Assembly (NCBI GenBank): GCA_965279205.1
Contig: OZ257144.1
Coordinates: 124,001-188,000, forward strand
From: UBA7672 sp965279205
GTDB taxonomy: Bacteria; Pseudomonadota; Alphaproteobacteria; Caulobacterales; Hyphomonadaceae
Direction: 5' to 3'
DNA: 64,000 nt
The position numbers and the translations under genes were made by a program. Under the pieces are notes generated by a model. It ran no database searches. It was given only the letters and a program-made list of their open reading frames with translations, and was not told the origin of the DNA. Below are positions 54,548 through 62,748 of the stretch, in pieces; the stretch's first letter is position 1, and each line of letters opens with the position of its first letter.

Positions 54548-55231
54548 ATGGCGAAGGCGTCGACGGAAAAGAACAAACCAACGAAGGCCAGAGGCTTTCC
54601 GCCCGAGAAGGCGGCGGAGCTCTACAAGCGGCTGGCGAAGGCTCGGCCGGATCCCAAGACCGAGCTGGTTTACAGGGACCCGTTCACGCTGGTCGTGGCG
54701 GTGGCGCTGTCTGCGCAGGCGACCGACGTGTCGGTGAACAAGGCGACGGTGGGCCTGTTCAAGGCGGCAGACACGCCCGCCAAGATGGTGAAGCTGGGCG
54801 AGGCGGGTGTCGCCGAGCACATCCGCACCATCGGGCTGTGGCGCAACAAGGCAAAGAACGTTGTCGCGCTGTCGAAGCTCATTCTTGAGAAGCATGGCGG
54901 TGTGACGCCTCGCACGCGGGAGGAGCTGGAAGCTCTGCCCGGCGTCGGCCACAAGACAGCCAGCGTCGTGCTGAACGAGGTCTATGGCGAGGCAACGATC
55001 GCGGTGGACACTCATGTCTTCCGAGTATCGAACCGGACCGGGCTGGCGCCGGAGACGACACCGGAGAAGGTCGAGGCGTTGCTGCTGGAAGTGACGCCCG
55101 ACAAGTACAAGCGCGGGGCGCATCACTGGCTGATCCTGCACGGGCGCTACACCTGCCTCGCGCGCAAGCCTGGCTGTCCGGAATGCGTGATCCGGGACCT
55201 GTGCGAATACGAGGCGAAGACCGGCGAGTAG
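54548..55231 (+). CDS. nth: Endonuclease III
   Basis: A base-excision glycosylase/lyase for oxidised pyrimidines, 227 residues. Helix-hairpin-helix LPGVGHKTASVVL with the catalytic Lys, VDTHVFRVSNR with the catalytic Asp, and a 4Fe-4S cluster CLARKPGCPECVIRDLC (C-x6-C-x2-C-x5-C). It starts with a short basic N-terminal extension. Confidence 0.97.
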   Translation: MAKASTEKNKPTKARGFPPEKAAELYKRLAKARPDPKTELVYRDPFTLVVAVALSAQATDVSVNKATVGLFKAADTPAKMVKLGEAGVAEHIRTIGLWRNKAKNVVALSKLILEKHGGVTPRTREELEALPGVGHKTASVVLNEVYGEATIAVDTHVFRVSNRTGLAPETTPEKVEALLLEVTPDKYKRGAHHWLILHGRYTCLARKPGCPECVIRDLCEYEAKTGE

Positions 55232-55248
55232 GGCCTAGCTTCCGACTA

Positions 55249-55671
55249 CTAGCTTCTTTGGGCGTAGGGATAGCAGCGCTCGCGCGGCAGCGGCAGTTTG
55301 TAGTGGCGGGTCAGCGCGGCGATGGCGTCGCTATGGTCCTGATAGGGATCGGCGTTTTCAGGACCGACGATGATCGTGGGAAACTCCGCGATCGGCTTGC
55401 CGCCCGGCGGCAGCATGGCCGTGACCAACGGCGTTCCGTCATCCGCGCGCAGCGTCAGGAACAGTGGTGAAGTACGGGCAATGTGCGCCTTTAGCTGGAT
55501 GTCGCGTTCGAGACCCTGGCCCGGCAGATAGGATTTGCGCGCTCGCGCCTGCTCGCGTCGAAAATGCTTTTCGACAGCATGGCGCATCAGGCGGGTTTCT
55601 TCTTCGGCTTCCGCATCGGTGTCGATTCGGAACCAGGTGCGTCCTTTCAGTCCGTCGCAGACATATTGCAT
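55249..55671 (-). CDS. Hypothetical protein (140 aa)
   Basis: A 140-residue basic, soluble protein: MQYVCDGLKGRTWFRIDTDAEAEEETRLMRHAV opens a charged helical start, and PLFLTLRADDGTPLVTAMLPPGG follows. No family is recognised. It is convergent with nth, 17 bases apart. Confidence 0.65.
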   Translation of the reverse strand: MQYVCDGLKGRTWFRIDTDAEAEEETRLMRHAVEKHFRREQARARKSYLPGQGLERDIQLKAHIARTSPLFLTLRADDGTPLVTAMLPPGGKPIAEFPTIIVGPENADPYQDHSDAIAALTRHYKLPLPRERCYPYAQRS

Positions 55672-55734
55672 CTGTCATGACCTCCCGACCGAAAGGTAAG
55701 AGGCCGAGGCGCCACAAAAAAGAGCGGAGTGCAG

Positions 55735-56619
55735 TTAGCCGACGCGCCGCTTCAGCGCCGCACCGAGCATCGCGCCAATGCCCGGACCATCGCCCGGGAA
55801 CAGGAACGGCTCGATCACTTCGAGTTCCATCAGCAACAATTCGCCCGTGGCGCCACGCACCATGTCGACCCGGGCATAAAGCGGCGGTTCGTCGAGCGCC
55901 TGCAGCACCGCCCTTGCCTGCTTTTCATCAGCGGCGGTGGGATCAATCCGGAGCGACTTGCCGCCATAGGCTTCCTGGATCCGGTAGTCGCCATCCTTCG
56001 CTCGTTTGACCAGCGCGTGGCTGAATTCGCCGTCAACGAAGAGGAAGGAGTATTCGCCTTCCGTGGCGATGGACGGGATGAAGGGCTGGATCATGCCCGG
56101 ACGATCCATCACCGGACCGGGCGCAGGCATGTTGGCGTGGGTGTAGCGGACCTGGGCGCGGGCGCCGCCGCCGACCTGCCGCTTGAGAACGACATCGTCG
56201 CTGTCGAACGCGGCCATGGCGTTGCGTATGTCCCGGTCCGTCGGGTGTTCGGGCCAGAGCGTCGGAATCACCGGAACGCCCCGAGCCTCGAATTCCTGCA
56301 GGTAGGTCTTGCGGATGTTCCAGCGCACGACCTCAGGCGAGTTGAACACGGGCACGCCGAGGCCGGCGATGTGGTCGAGCTTGGCGAGGAAATGCTCGTG
56401 ATTGTCCTGATAGTCCCAGGCGCAGTTAACCAGCACGGCGCCATAGCGCTTCCAGTCCGTTCCCGGCTCGGCCCAGCGGACGATCTCGATCTTGAGGCCG
56501 TGCGAGGCGAATCCCTTGCGCAGGATGTCGAGCTGGATGTCGAACAGGTGGGCGTCGGCGCGGCGATCTGGCGCATCAGACGCAATGTTGGCGGCGATCA
56601 GGAGGGCAATTGCCGTCAT
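55735..56619 (-). CDS. ATP-grasp domain protein
   Basis: A 294-residue ATP-grasp protein: a pre-ATP-grasp region with WAEPGTDWKRYGAVLVNCAWDYQDN, nucleotide-binding Lys in DDVVLKRQVGGGARAQVRY, EGEYSFLFVDGEFSHALVKR and the metal-site LLLMELEVIEPFLF. Of the RimK/DcsG-like ligase group; substrates unknown. The MTAIALLIAANIASD start excludes a long upstream frame that only mirrors the adenosine kinase gene. It is divergent from that gene. Confidence 0.85.
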   Translation of the reverse strand: MTAIALLIAANIASDAPDRRADAHLFDIQLDILRKGFASHGLKIEIVRWAEPGTDWKRYGAVLVNCAWDYQDNHEHFLAKLDHIAGLGVPVFNSPEVVRWNIRKTYLQEFEARGVPVIPTLWPEHPTDRDIRNAMAAFDSDDVVLKRQVGGGARAQVRYTHANMPAPGPVMDRPGMIQPFIPSIATEGEYSFLFVDGEFSHALVKRAKDGDYRIQEAYGGKSLRIDPTAADEKQARAVLQALDEPPLYARVDMVRGATGELLLMELEVIEPFLFPGDGPGIGAMLGAALKRRVG

Positions 56620-56730
56620 CACTGGGTCCGTAAGCTGGCGTTCACTTGCATCAGGCAAGTCCCCGGTCTTTAAGACCACCCAGCCAGTCTTTCCATTGTC
56701 GGCGCGGTCATCGCGCAGGGAATTTTTCTC

Positions 56731-57726
56731 ATGCCAGTGAAGTACGACGTCGTCGCTCTCGGCAACGCCATCATGGACGTGATCGCGCAGGTCGATGACG
56801 ACTTTCTCGTGCGACACGAGATTCCCAAGGCCCGCACCAACCTGATCACGCCGGAGCGGTGCGACTATCTGTACAACGCCCTGCCGGCGAACCGGGTCGA
56901 GACGAGTGGCGGTTCGGCGGGCAACACCGTGGCGGGCCTCAGAAGCCTTGGCGCGCGCGCGGCCTTTCTTGGCAAGGTTGCCGACGACAAGCTGGGCGAA
57001 GCCTATGTCGAGGACATGCGGCGGATCGGCGCCGATTTCTATGGCACGCCGCTGAAGGGCGGGCCGACCACGGCGCGCTCGATGATCGCGGTGACGCCGG
57101 ATGGCGAGCGGTCGATGAACACGTATCTCGGCGCCTCGACCGAGTTTGCGGCCAACGATGTCGACGTGCGAGCGGTGGCGAGCGGCGAGTGGCTCTATCT
57201 GGAAGGCTATCTGTTCGACAAGCCCGCGGCGAAGACGGCGTTTGTCCATGCATCGGAAGTTGCGAGATCCTCGGGCCGCAAGGTTGCGATCACCATGTCG
57301 GACGTGTTCTGCGTCGATCGGCATCGCGAGAGCTTTGTCCACCTGATCCGCACGCACTGCGACCTGGTGTTCGCGAACGAGGCGGAGCTGCTCGCGATCT
57401 ACCAGACCGATGATTTCGATCAGGCGGCGACCCAGATCCGCAATGACAGCCAGATCGCGGCGATCACGCGATCGTCCAAGGGGTCGGTGATCGTGTCGGG
57501 GTCGGACACGTGGACGGCGCCAGTTTCGGCAGCGCATGTCGTCGATGCGACGGGTGCGGGCGACCAGTATGCCGCCGGCGTGCTCTACGGGATCACGCAC
57601 GGGCTTTCGCTGAAGGAGTCTGCTGATCTCGGCAATCTCGCGGCGCGCGAGGTGATCTCGCACATCGGGCCGCGTCCGGCGGTGAATCTGCGCGAGCTGG
57701 CGATGGCTGCGGGACTAAAGGTCTAG
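56731..57726 (+). CDS. PfkB-family adenosine kinase-like sugar kinase
   Basis: A 331-residue ribokinase-fold enzyme. First signature SGGSAGNTVAGLRSLG near residue 55 and the second, with the catalytic Asp, DATGAGDQYAAGVLYGI near 275. The opening YDVVALGNAIMDVIA is shared with alphaproteobacterial adenosine kinases, so AMP salvage is likely. Other PfkB substrates are possible. Confidence 0.9.
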   Translation: MPVKYDVVALGNAIMDVIAQVDDDFLVRHEIPKARTNLITPERCDYLYNALPANRVETSGGSAGNTVAGLRSLGARAAFLGKVADDKLGEAYVEDMRRIGADFYGTPLKGGPTTARSMIAVTPDGERSMNTYLGASTEFAANDVDVRAVASGEWLYLEGYLFDKPAAKTAFVHASEVARSSGRKVAITMSDVFCVDRHRESFVHLIRTHCDLVFANEAELLAIYQTDDFDQAATQIRNDSQIAAITRSSKGSVIVSGSDTWTAPVSAAHVVDATGAGDQYAAGVLYGITHGLSLKESADLGNLAAREVISHIGPRPAVNLRELAMAAGLKV

Positions 57727-57729
57727 GCG

Positions 57730-58401
57730 TCAGATCTTCGGCGTCGCGATGTGTTCGACGCCCTTTTCGCTTAGCTTCGTGATGCAAAGCCAGCAGAAGC
57801 CGACGATGCCGGTGGCCCCCGCGGCCCAGACGGCAAGGCTTGTGATCCAGCCCAGAAGATAGAGAGCGGCCATCAGCACAAGCCAGAGGGCGCCGCCCAG
57901 CAGGCTCGCGAAAAGAATGATGCAGAGCGGGAGTCCGATGATGTTGGCCTGGGTCTCCTGGAAGAAAATCGTTTTGCCTCCCGAATTGAGGAAGTTCATC
58001 ACGACCACTGCAAGCGCCCCGAGGGCAAGCTGGACGATGGCGACAATTCCGCCAGAGTCGATGATCCGCCCCGCCGTGTACCAGAACGCAAGGAACGGGG
58101 CGCCCACGCCTGCAGACGTGGAACGGATGCCATGCCCGTAGTCGGTATCGGCCTTGCCATCGCCCATGGTCGCGGTGATCTCGTCCCAGTAGATGGTCGC
58201 AACGCCGATCGGCGAACTCTCGCCAACTGCTGCGATCCATTGCTTCTGAGCGGCGTCGGCCTCGGCCAGCCATACGGGATCGCTGACGACCTCGACGACC
58301 TTGCCTACGGCGAGCGACACGGCGAGTCCGATCACGACGCTGGCGATGCGCCGCATCCAACGTCCCATCGGCTTCGGCGTGTTAGCCGTCTCCCCGGACA
58401 T
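57730..58401 (-). CDS. Hypothetical membrane protein (223 aa)
   Basis: A membrane protein with a signal-anchor near residues 18-40, a soluble segment with two Trp and a GDGKADTDYGHGIRSTSAG block, and then four hydrophobic segments to the end. No family recognised. It is convergent with the kinase gene, three bases apart. Confidence 0.72.
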   Translation of the reverse strand: MSGETANTPKPMGRWMRRIASVVIGLAVSLAVGKVVEVVSDPVWLAEADAAQKQWIAAVGESSPIGVATIYWDEITATMGDGKADTDYGHGIRSTSAGVGAPFLAFWYTAGRIIDSGGIVAIVQLALGALAVVVMNFLNSGGKTIFFQETQANIIGLPLCIILFASLLGGALWLVLMAALYLLGWITSLAVWAAGATGIVGFCWLCITKLSEKGVEHIATPKI

Positions 58402-58471
58402 CCCGTCTCTCCCGAAGACCAGATTAACACAGATCAGGTTGGGCGGGAAACCGGCTACTTAGAACATCGCG

Positions 58472-59059
58472 CTAAGCCCGCAGCGCCTCTTCCACGAAAT
58501 CCAACCGGTCCTGGCCGAAATGCATTTCGTCGCCGACGAAAAAGGTCGGCGCGCCGAAGACGCCGCGTTCAACGGCTTCGTCGGTCGTGGCTTTCAGTTT
58601 TTCCTTATTGGCGGGATTTTCCGCGGCGGCGAAGAACTCCTCGGGCGAAAAACCAGCGGTGGTGAGAATTTCCGCAAGGGCAGCCTTGTCCGCGATGTTC
58701 TTTGAATCGCGCCAGGCGGCGTTGAAGATCGCGGCGAGATATCTGTCGAAGTCCGGTCGCGTGATCCATTCCTGCGCGGCGCGCTGGACCATGAGCGTCA
58801 TCATCGGGAAGTGCGGGTTGAGCGCGTAGGGCGTGTTGAACCGCCTAGCCCAGCGCTGGAGATCAGACGCCATCCACTTCGCCTTTGCCGCGACCGTGCC
58901 CGGCGGGCGGTTGCCGGTGGTCTGCATCACGCCGCCAAGGAACATCGGGCGATAGACCAGCTTGGCGCCGGTGCGCTGGATGATGCTCGGCAAGCGGGCC
59001 CAGGCGAGATAGGCCGTGGGGCTGGTGAAATCGTAGAAGAACTCGACTTGTTTCGGCAT
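58472..59059 (-). CDS. DsbA-fold 2-hydroxychromene-2-carboxylate isomerase
   Basis: A 195-residue thioredoxin-fold enzyme of the HCCA isomerase / kappa-class glutathione transferase group. Opening VEFFYDFTSPTAYLA, family block RPMFLGGVMQTTGNRPP, and near the end GVFGAPTFFVGDEMHFGQDRLDFV. HCCA isomerases use glutathione in naphthalene-type breakdown, but most genomic copies act on unknown substrates. Confidence 0.9.
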   Translation of the reverse strand: MPKQVEFFYDFTSPTAYLAWARLPSIIQRTGAKLVYRPMFLGGVMQTTGNRPPGTVAAKAKWMASDLQRWARRFNTPYALNPHFPMMTLMVQRAAQEWITRPDFDRYLAAIFNAAWRDSKNIADKAALAEILTTAGFSPEEFFAAAENPANKEKLKATTDEAVERGVFGAPTFFVGDEMHFGQDRLDFVEEALRA

Positions 59060-59078
59060 TGGGCCCTCGTTTCTGCAT

Positions 59079-59154
59079 CCGCCGCCTTCGGCGGCGGCCC
59101 CCTCCGTCCGCGCACTGCGTGCGCAGCCACCTCCCCCGCCTTCGGCGGTGGAGG
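59079..59154. repeat. Cluster of three hairpins between two leftward genes
   Basis: CCGCCGCCTTCGGCGGCGG, then GCGCAC/GTGCGC with a three-base loop, then CCTCC-CGCC/GGCGG-GGAGG. This three-part palindromic cassette sits between the isomerase and SDR genes; it is repeat-like and may also act as a terminator. Confidence 0.7.
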
Positions 59155-59166
59155 ACTAGTAATCGC

Positions 59167-59910
59167 TCACGCCATCTTCTCTATCCAGGGGCGCAGATCC
59201 AGTTCGTGCGTCCACGCATCGCGCGGCTGGGCGTGCAGCATCCAGTAGGCGTCGGCGATGTGGTCGGGGTTGAGGATGCCGTCCTGGTCCTTGAGCGCGT
59301 GGCGCTGCGGGAAGTTCTTTGCGATCCATTCGGTGTCGATGGCGCCATCGATGATGGTGTGGGCGACGTGGACACCTTGCGGGCCGAGTTCGCGGGCCAT
59401 GGATTGCGCAAGAGCTCGCAGCGCGAACTTGGCGCCAGCGAAGGCGGAGAAGCCGGAACCGCCGCGCATCGAGGCGGTGGCGCCAGTGAAGATGATCGTG
59501 CCGCGTCCGCGCGGGACCATGACTTTCGCCGCCTCGCGCCCGGCGAGGAAGCCGCTGAGGGCCGCCATCTCCCACACCTTGCGATAGACGCGCTCGGTGG
59601 TTTCGCGGATCGGGAAGTTCACGTTCGCGCCGATGTTGAAGACGACCGCTTCGAGCGGAGCAATGTCGCGCTCGATCGTCTCGAACAGCTGGATCACCTG
59701 CTCCTCGATGCGAGCGTCGGAGCCGAAGCCGTGCGCTTCGCCACCATCGACGCGGATCTTCACGAGCAGCGGATCGAGGCTGGCGACTTCGCGGCGAGTG
59801 CAGACAGCGATCAGGCCTTCGCGGGCGAAGCGGCGGGCGATGGCGCCGCCGGTGGCGTCTCCAGCGCCGACGACCAGGACAGATCGCTTGTCTATTACGG
59901 CTTCCGGCAT
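59167..59910 (-). CDS. SDR-family protein with altered active site
   Basis: A 247-residue short-chain dehydrogenase/reductase fold. NAD(P)-binding VVGAGDATGGAIARRFA at the start, FNIGANVNFP for the NNAG-like motif and the Ser block FTGATASMRGG. In the usual YxxxK place the protein reads FAGAK: Phe replaces the catalytic Tyr, while the Lys is kept. The MPEAVIDKRS start was chosen over a longer frame reaching into the HxlR gene's promoter. It is divergent from hxlR, 69 bases apart. Confidence 0.85.
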   Translation of the reverse strand: MPEAVIDKRSVLVVGAGDATGGAIARRFAREGLIAVCTRREVASLDPLLVKIRVDGGEAHGFGSDARIEEQVIQLFETIERDIAPLEAVVFNIGANVNFPIRETTERVYRKVWEMAALSGFLAGREAAKVMVPRGRGTIIFTGATASMRGGSGFSAFAGAKFALRALAQSMARELGPQGVHVAHTIIDGAIDTEWIAKNFPQRHALKDQDGILNPDHIADAYWMLHAQPRDAWTHELDLRPWIEKMA

Positions 59911-59925
59911 CTCAATGCTCCGTTC

Positions 59926-59940
59926 AGAAAAAGAACCTAC
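59926..59940. repeat. Direct repeat near the hxlR gene, copy 1
   Basis: AGAAAAAGAACCTAC recurs as CGAAAGAGAACCTAC at 60348-60362, 13 of 15 bases alike. This copy lies in the SDR-hxlR divergent promoter, the other just past the hxlR stop, where it also pairs with GTAGGT just upstream. A regulator site is possible. Confidence 0.5.
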
Positions 59941-59979
59941 ATCCTTTGCAGATCGAGGCAATCCGTGCAGGGTATCCAA

Positions 59980-60339
59980 ATGGAACGAACAGCTTCCAAG
60001 ACCAACCGGTGGGACGACCTGGCAGGCGACTGGTGCCCGGTGGCGCGCGCCATGTCGGTGATCGGCGACCGCTGGACCCTGCTGATCGTGCGCGACTGTT
60101 TCCTCGGAAAATCAAGGTTTGACCAGTTCCAGGCCAGCCTCGGGATCACCCGACACCTGCTGTCGGACCGGCTGAAGCGGCTGGTCGAGCAGGGAGTTCT
60201 GGAAAAGAACCCATACTCGCTGAAACCGCTCCGCTACGACTATCGGCTGACCGAGAAGGGCCGGGACTTTGCGCCGGCGCTGGTCGGACTGAAGGACTGG
60301 GGGAAGAAACACCTGCCAGTTCGCAAGGCGGCTGGGTAG
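59980..60339 (+). CDS. HxlR-family transcription regulator
   Basis: A 119-residue winged-helix regulator: WCPVARAMSVIGDRWTLLIVRD opens the domain, FQASLGITRHLLSDRLKRLVEQGVL is the DNA-reading helix region, and RYDYRLTEKGRDF the wing. HxlR proteins sense aldehydes, quinones or oxidants through an N-terminal Cys, present here in WCPV. It faces the SDR gene and likely controls it. An ATG preceded by GGTATCC was chosen. Confidence 0.9.
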   Translation: MERTASKTNRWDDLAGDWCPVARAMSVIGDRWTLLIVRDCFLGKSRFDQFQASLGITRHLLSDRLKRLVEQGVLEKNPYSLKPLRYDYRLTEKGRDFAPALVGLKDWGKKHLPVRKAAG

Positions 60340-60358
60340 GTCCATTCCGAAAGAGAAC

Positions 60359-60661
60359 CTACTTGTTCGTGTTTGCATCGGGTTTGATCCCGGCGCGCTC
60401 AAGCCGGTTCAGGTTGAGGACCCAGTTCGGCGTGCCTCCCGGAGAAAAGCCTTTCGGGTCGAGCATGACGGGGCCGGCGGCCTTCGAGGGAGCGGCGGCG
60501 GACTCCTGTTCCCCGGCGCACAGCTGGTCCATCCGGCGAGCCATGGCGAGGTGGCGTTCAGCGAGGCGGGTCCATCGGTCAGCCGCTGAGTGATCGCCGG
60601 CGCGCGTGGCTTTCCGGGCCTTCGCCAGGGCGCGGAAGAAATCGTGTTGTGGTGCGAACAT
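60359..60661 (-). CDS. Hypothetical protein (100 aa)
   Basis: A 100-residue basic protein starting MFAPQHDFFRALAKARKATRAGDHSAADRW, a helical region, then a Pro/Gly-rich end with SPGGTPNWVLNLNRLERAG. AGGAG lies upstream of the ATG. No family recognised. It lies downstream of the structured non-coding region, which could be its leader. Confidence 0.7.
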   Translation of the reverse strand: MFAPQHDFFRALAKARKATRAGDHSAADRWTRLAERHLAMARRMDQLCAGEQESAAAPSKAAGPVMLDPKGFSPGGTPNWVLNLNRLERAGIKPDANTNK

Positions 60662-60719
60662 GGAAACTCCTTGGGTCTGGGTGCGAGGCCGCATTCGGAC
60701 CGGTTGAACCGTCCGGGAT

Positions 60720-60863
60720 GCTCTGGCTCTGCCCTCTTCAGGAGGGCCGGGGACGCGGGATGCCCCGCGTGGTTTGGGCTTCGCCGATTGCTCGACGTTG
60801 CCGGCAGTGGAAAAAGAACGCGATCTCCCGCGTCCCCGCGACCGTTGTTCGCCAGCCCAGAGC
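60720..60863 (-). ncRNA. Candidate structured RNA, rod with alternative pairing
   Basis: GCTCTGG/CCAGAGC closes a rod. Inside are a GCCCTC/GAGGGC hairpin and a 13-bp long-range stem (60748-60760 with 60826-60838). ACGCGGG at 60753 can instead form a local seven-base hairpin with CCCGCGT at 60764-60770. It could be a free RNA or part of a long leader for the gene at 60359. The strand is uncertain; the upstream promoter favours leftward. Confidence 0.4.
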
Positions 60864-61011
60864 AGGGCGCTTGTTCACGCCCCTGACATGGTCGCCGACG
60901 GCGTTTCGGGCCGGATGAGTCCGCATCCGGTCCCCTGCGCAAGCATCCAGCCTTTGAGCGCCGGATGTTGATTACTCCCGGCCTTGGCTGCCCAATGCAG
61001 CGTTCCCCGGG
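60863..61011. other. Four consecutive hairpins
   Basis: CAGGGCG/CGCCCCTG (one bulge), CCGGATG/CATCCGG, CATCC/GGATG, and CCCGG...CCGGG enclosing GCTGC/GCAGC. Together they form a nearly unbroken folded stretch next to the rod. Confidence 0.6.
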
Positions 61012-61087
61012 ACTTATACGCTCGGTCGCATCGCCCCCGCGCCGTTGAACAGTGATCGGCTGCCCTCCCTGCGGAGGCGATGGGCGC

Positions 61088-61116
61088 AGTATAGGTGAGA
61101 GCGGATGCCGGCTGAA
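61088..61116 (-). promoter_or_regulatory. Candidate promoter driving the structured region
   Basis: TTCAGC, 17 bases, TATACT read leftward: four of six and five of six matches to the sigma-70 elements with ideal spacing. A transcript from here would cross the hairpins and reach the 100-residue gene. Confidence 0.5.
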
Positions 61117-61223
61117 TCTGCGCGGCGCTGTCCTGCAGTTTTCTGCGCTAGCGGGTTGGATTCAGGGCGGAAGATTTTTCGCCATCCGCCGTTTTGCGCA
61201 CACACCCGTCCCACACAAGGGGT

Positions 61224-61252
61224 GTCATCCTCGGCCTTGAGCCGAGGATGAC
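61224..61252. repeat. REP-type hairpin near the hslU end
   Basis: GTCATCCTCGGC and its perfect complement separated by five bases. The ends match the pair at 19.1-19.2 kb in pattern. It lies 93 bases past the hslU stop and may help end its transcript. Confidence 0.8.
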
Positions 61253-61283
61253 TGCGGTGGGGTTGGCGAGCTCGGTGAGCCCG

Positions 61284-61330
61284 CCCTCGTCCTTCGAGAC
61301 GCGGACTTCGTCCGCTCCTCAGGATGAGGG
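61284..61330. repeat. Long imperfect palindrome near hslU
   Basis: Arms CCCTC-TCC/GGA-GAGGG and GAG/CTC around GCGG/CCGC, a three-part imperfect hairpin close to the hslU stop. A repeat-element form often seen between alphaproteobacterial genes. Confidence 0.65.
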
Positions 61331-61344
61331 CTGCAGGTCCGGGA

Positions 61345-62652
61345 TCAGAGGATGTACTTCGACAGATCCCGATCGCCGGCCATCTTCTCGACCTTCTCGC
61401 GGACATAGGCGCCGGTGATGCGGAAGGCTTCGCCGGGTTTTTCTGACGCCGTGAAGCTGATCTCGTCGAGGACGCGTTCGAGGATGGTGTGGAGGCGGCG
61501 GGCGCCGATGTTCTCGACCGAGTCATTCACCTGCACCGCGATGTCGGCGATGGCGTCGATCGCGTCGGGTTCGAAGGCGAGGTCGACGCCTTCGGTCTTC
61601 ATCAGCGCCACATATTGCGTGATGAGGCTGGCTTCCGGCTCGGTGAGGATGCGGCGGAGATCGTCGCGGCTGAGCGCCTTGAGCTCGACGCGGATCGGCA
61701 GGCGGCCCTGCAGCTCGGGCAGCAGGTCGGACGGCTTGGCGACGTGGAAGGCACCGGAGGCGATGAAGAGGATGAAATCCGTCTTCACCGGGCCATGCTT
61801 GGTGGCGACGGTGGTGCCTTCGATCAGCGGGAGCAGGTCGCGCTGGACGCCTTCGCGGGAAACGTCCGCGCCGGCGCGCTCGGAGCGCGAGGCGATTTTA
61901 TCAATTTCATCGAGGAAGACGATGCCGTCCTCCTCCGTGACGCGCAGCGCCTCGCGCGTGACGGCGTCATTGTCGAGCAGCTTGTCGGACTCTTCGGCGA
62001 TCAGCGGCTTGTAGGCTTCCTTGACCGTGGTGCGGACGCGCTTGGTCTTGCCGCCAAAGCTCTTCGAGAGCAGGTCGCCGAGATTGACCATGCCGATCGA
62101 GGCGCCGGGCTGGCCGGGAATGTCCATGCCGCCGAAGGGCGAGGCGTTGTCGGCGAAGTCGATGTCGATGTCCTTGTCGTCGAGGTGCCCTGCCCGCAGC
62201 TTGACGCGGAAGCTTTCGCGGGTTGCGGGCTGGGCCGTGGCGCCGACCAGCGCATCGAGCACGCGGTTCTCGGCGGCGGCTTCGGCCCTGGCTTCGACAT
62301 CCTTGCGGCGGCGGTCGCGCACCATGGCGATGGAAATCTCGACCAGGTCGCGCACGATCTGCTCGACGTCGCGGCCGACATAGCCGACCTCGGTGAACTT
62401 GGTGGCTTCGACTTTCAGGAAGGGGGCTTTCGCCAGTTTCGCAAGACGCCGCGAGATCTCGGTCTTGCCGACGCCGGTGGGGCCGATCATCAGGATGTTC
62501 TTGGGCGTCACTTCCTCGCGCAGCGCGTCGGGCAGCTGCTTGCGGCGCCAGCGATTGCGCAGGGCGAGGGCGACAGCGCGCTTCGCCTCCGGCTGGCCGA
62601 CAATGAAGCGGTCGAGCTCGGAGACGATTTCGCGTGGAGTGAATTCGGACAT
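61345..62652 (-). CDS. hslU: ATP-dependent protease ATPase subunit HslU
   Basis: The AAA+ unfoldase (ClpY) of the HslUV protease, 435 residues. Walker A GPTGVGKTEISRRL near 60, I-domain in the middle, Walker B EDGIVFLDEIDKI near 245, and a C-terminal tail ending SKYIL, the HslV-docking form. The peptidase hslV, usually adjacent, is not seen on either side within the window. Confidence 0.97.
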   Translation of the reverse strand: MSEFTPREIVSELDRFIVGQPEAKRAVALALRNRWRRKQLPDALREEVTPKNILMIGPTGVGKTEISRRLAKLAKAPFLKVEATKFTEVGYVGRDVEQIVRDLVEISIAMVRDRRRKDVEARAEAAAENRVLDALVGATAQPATRESFRVKLRAGHLDDKDIDIDFADNASPFGGMDIPGQPGASIGMVNLGDLLSKSFGGKTKRVRTTVKEAYKPLIAEESDKLLDNDAVTREALRVTEEDGIVFLDEIDKIASRSERAGADVSREGVQRDLLPLIEGTTVATKHGPVKTDFILFIASGAFHVAKPSDLLPELQGRLPIRVELKALSRDDLRRILTEPEASLITQYVALMKTEGVDLAFEPDAIDAIADIAVQVNDSVENIGARRLHTILERVLDEISFTASEKPGEAFRITGAYVREKVEKMAGDRDLSKYIL

Positions 62653-62748
62653 GGCTACCTAGCTAAGGCGTGAGGGCCCGCTTCGCTAGCTCATGGCCGT
62701 TGATCGCAGCAAGCAACTTCTGAGACGGGGCAAGGCCGCGCCTTCCCC

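Larger units (their letters stand above)
60662..61344. other. 683-base non-coding region, highly structured
   Basis: Between the 100-residue gene and hslU. Reading frames on both strands lack ribosome sites or continuous codon bias. It holds at least five stable hairpins at 60720-61011, a candidate leftward promoter at 61088-61116, and two REP-type palindromes at 61224-61252 and 61284-61330. Confidence 0.8.

Noticed and set aside
56620..57663. Upstream extension of the ATP-grasp gene
   Set aside because: The extension lies opposite the adenosine kinase gene and lacks homology; a normal ATP-grasp start (MTAIALL) lies downstream of it.
60662..61344. tmRNA, RNase P RNA or SRP RNA in the structured region
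   Set aside because: No tag-peptide frame or T-loop, no GAGGAAAGTCCGG core, and no SRP GGAAG/AGCA loop were found on either strand.
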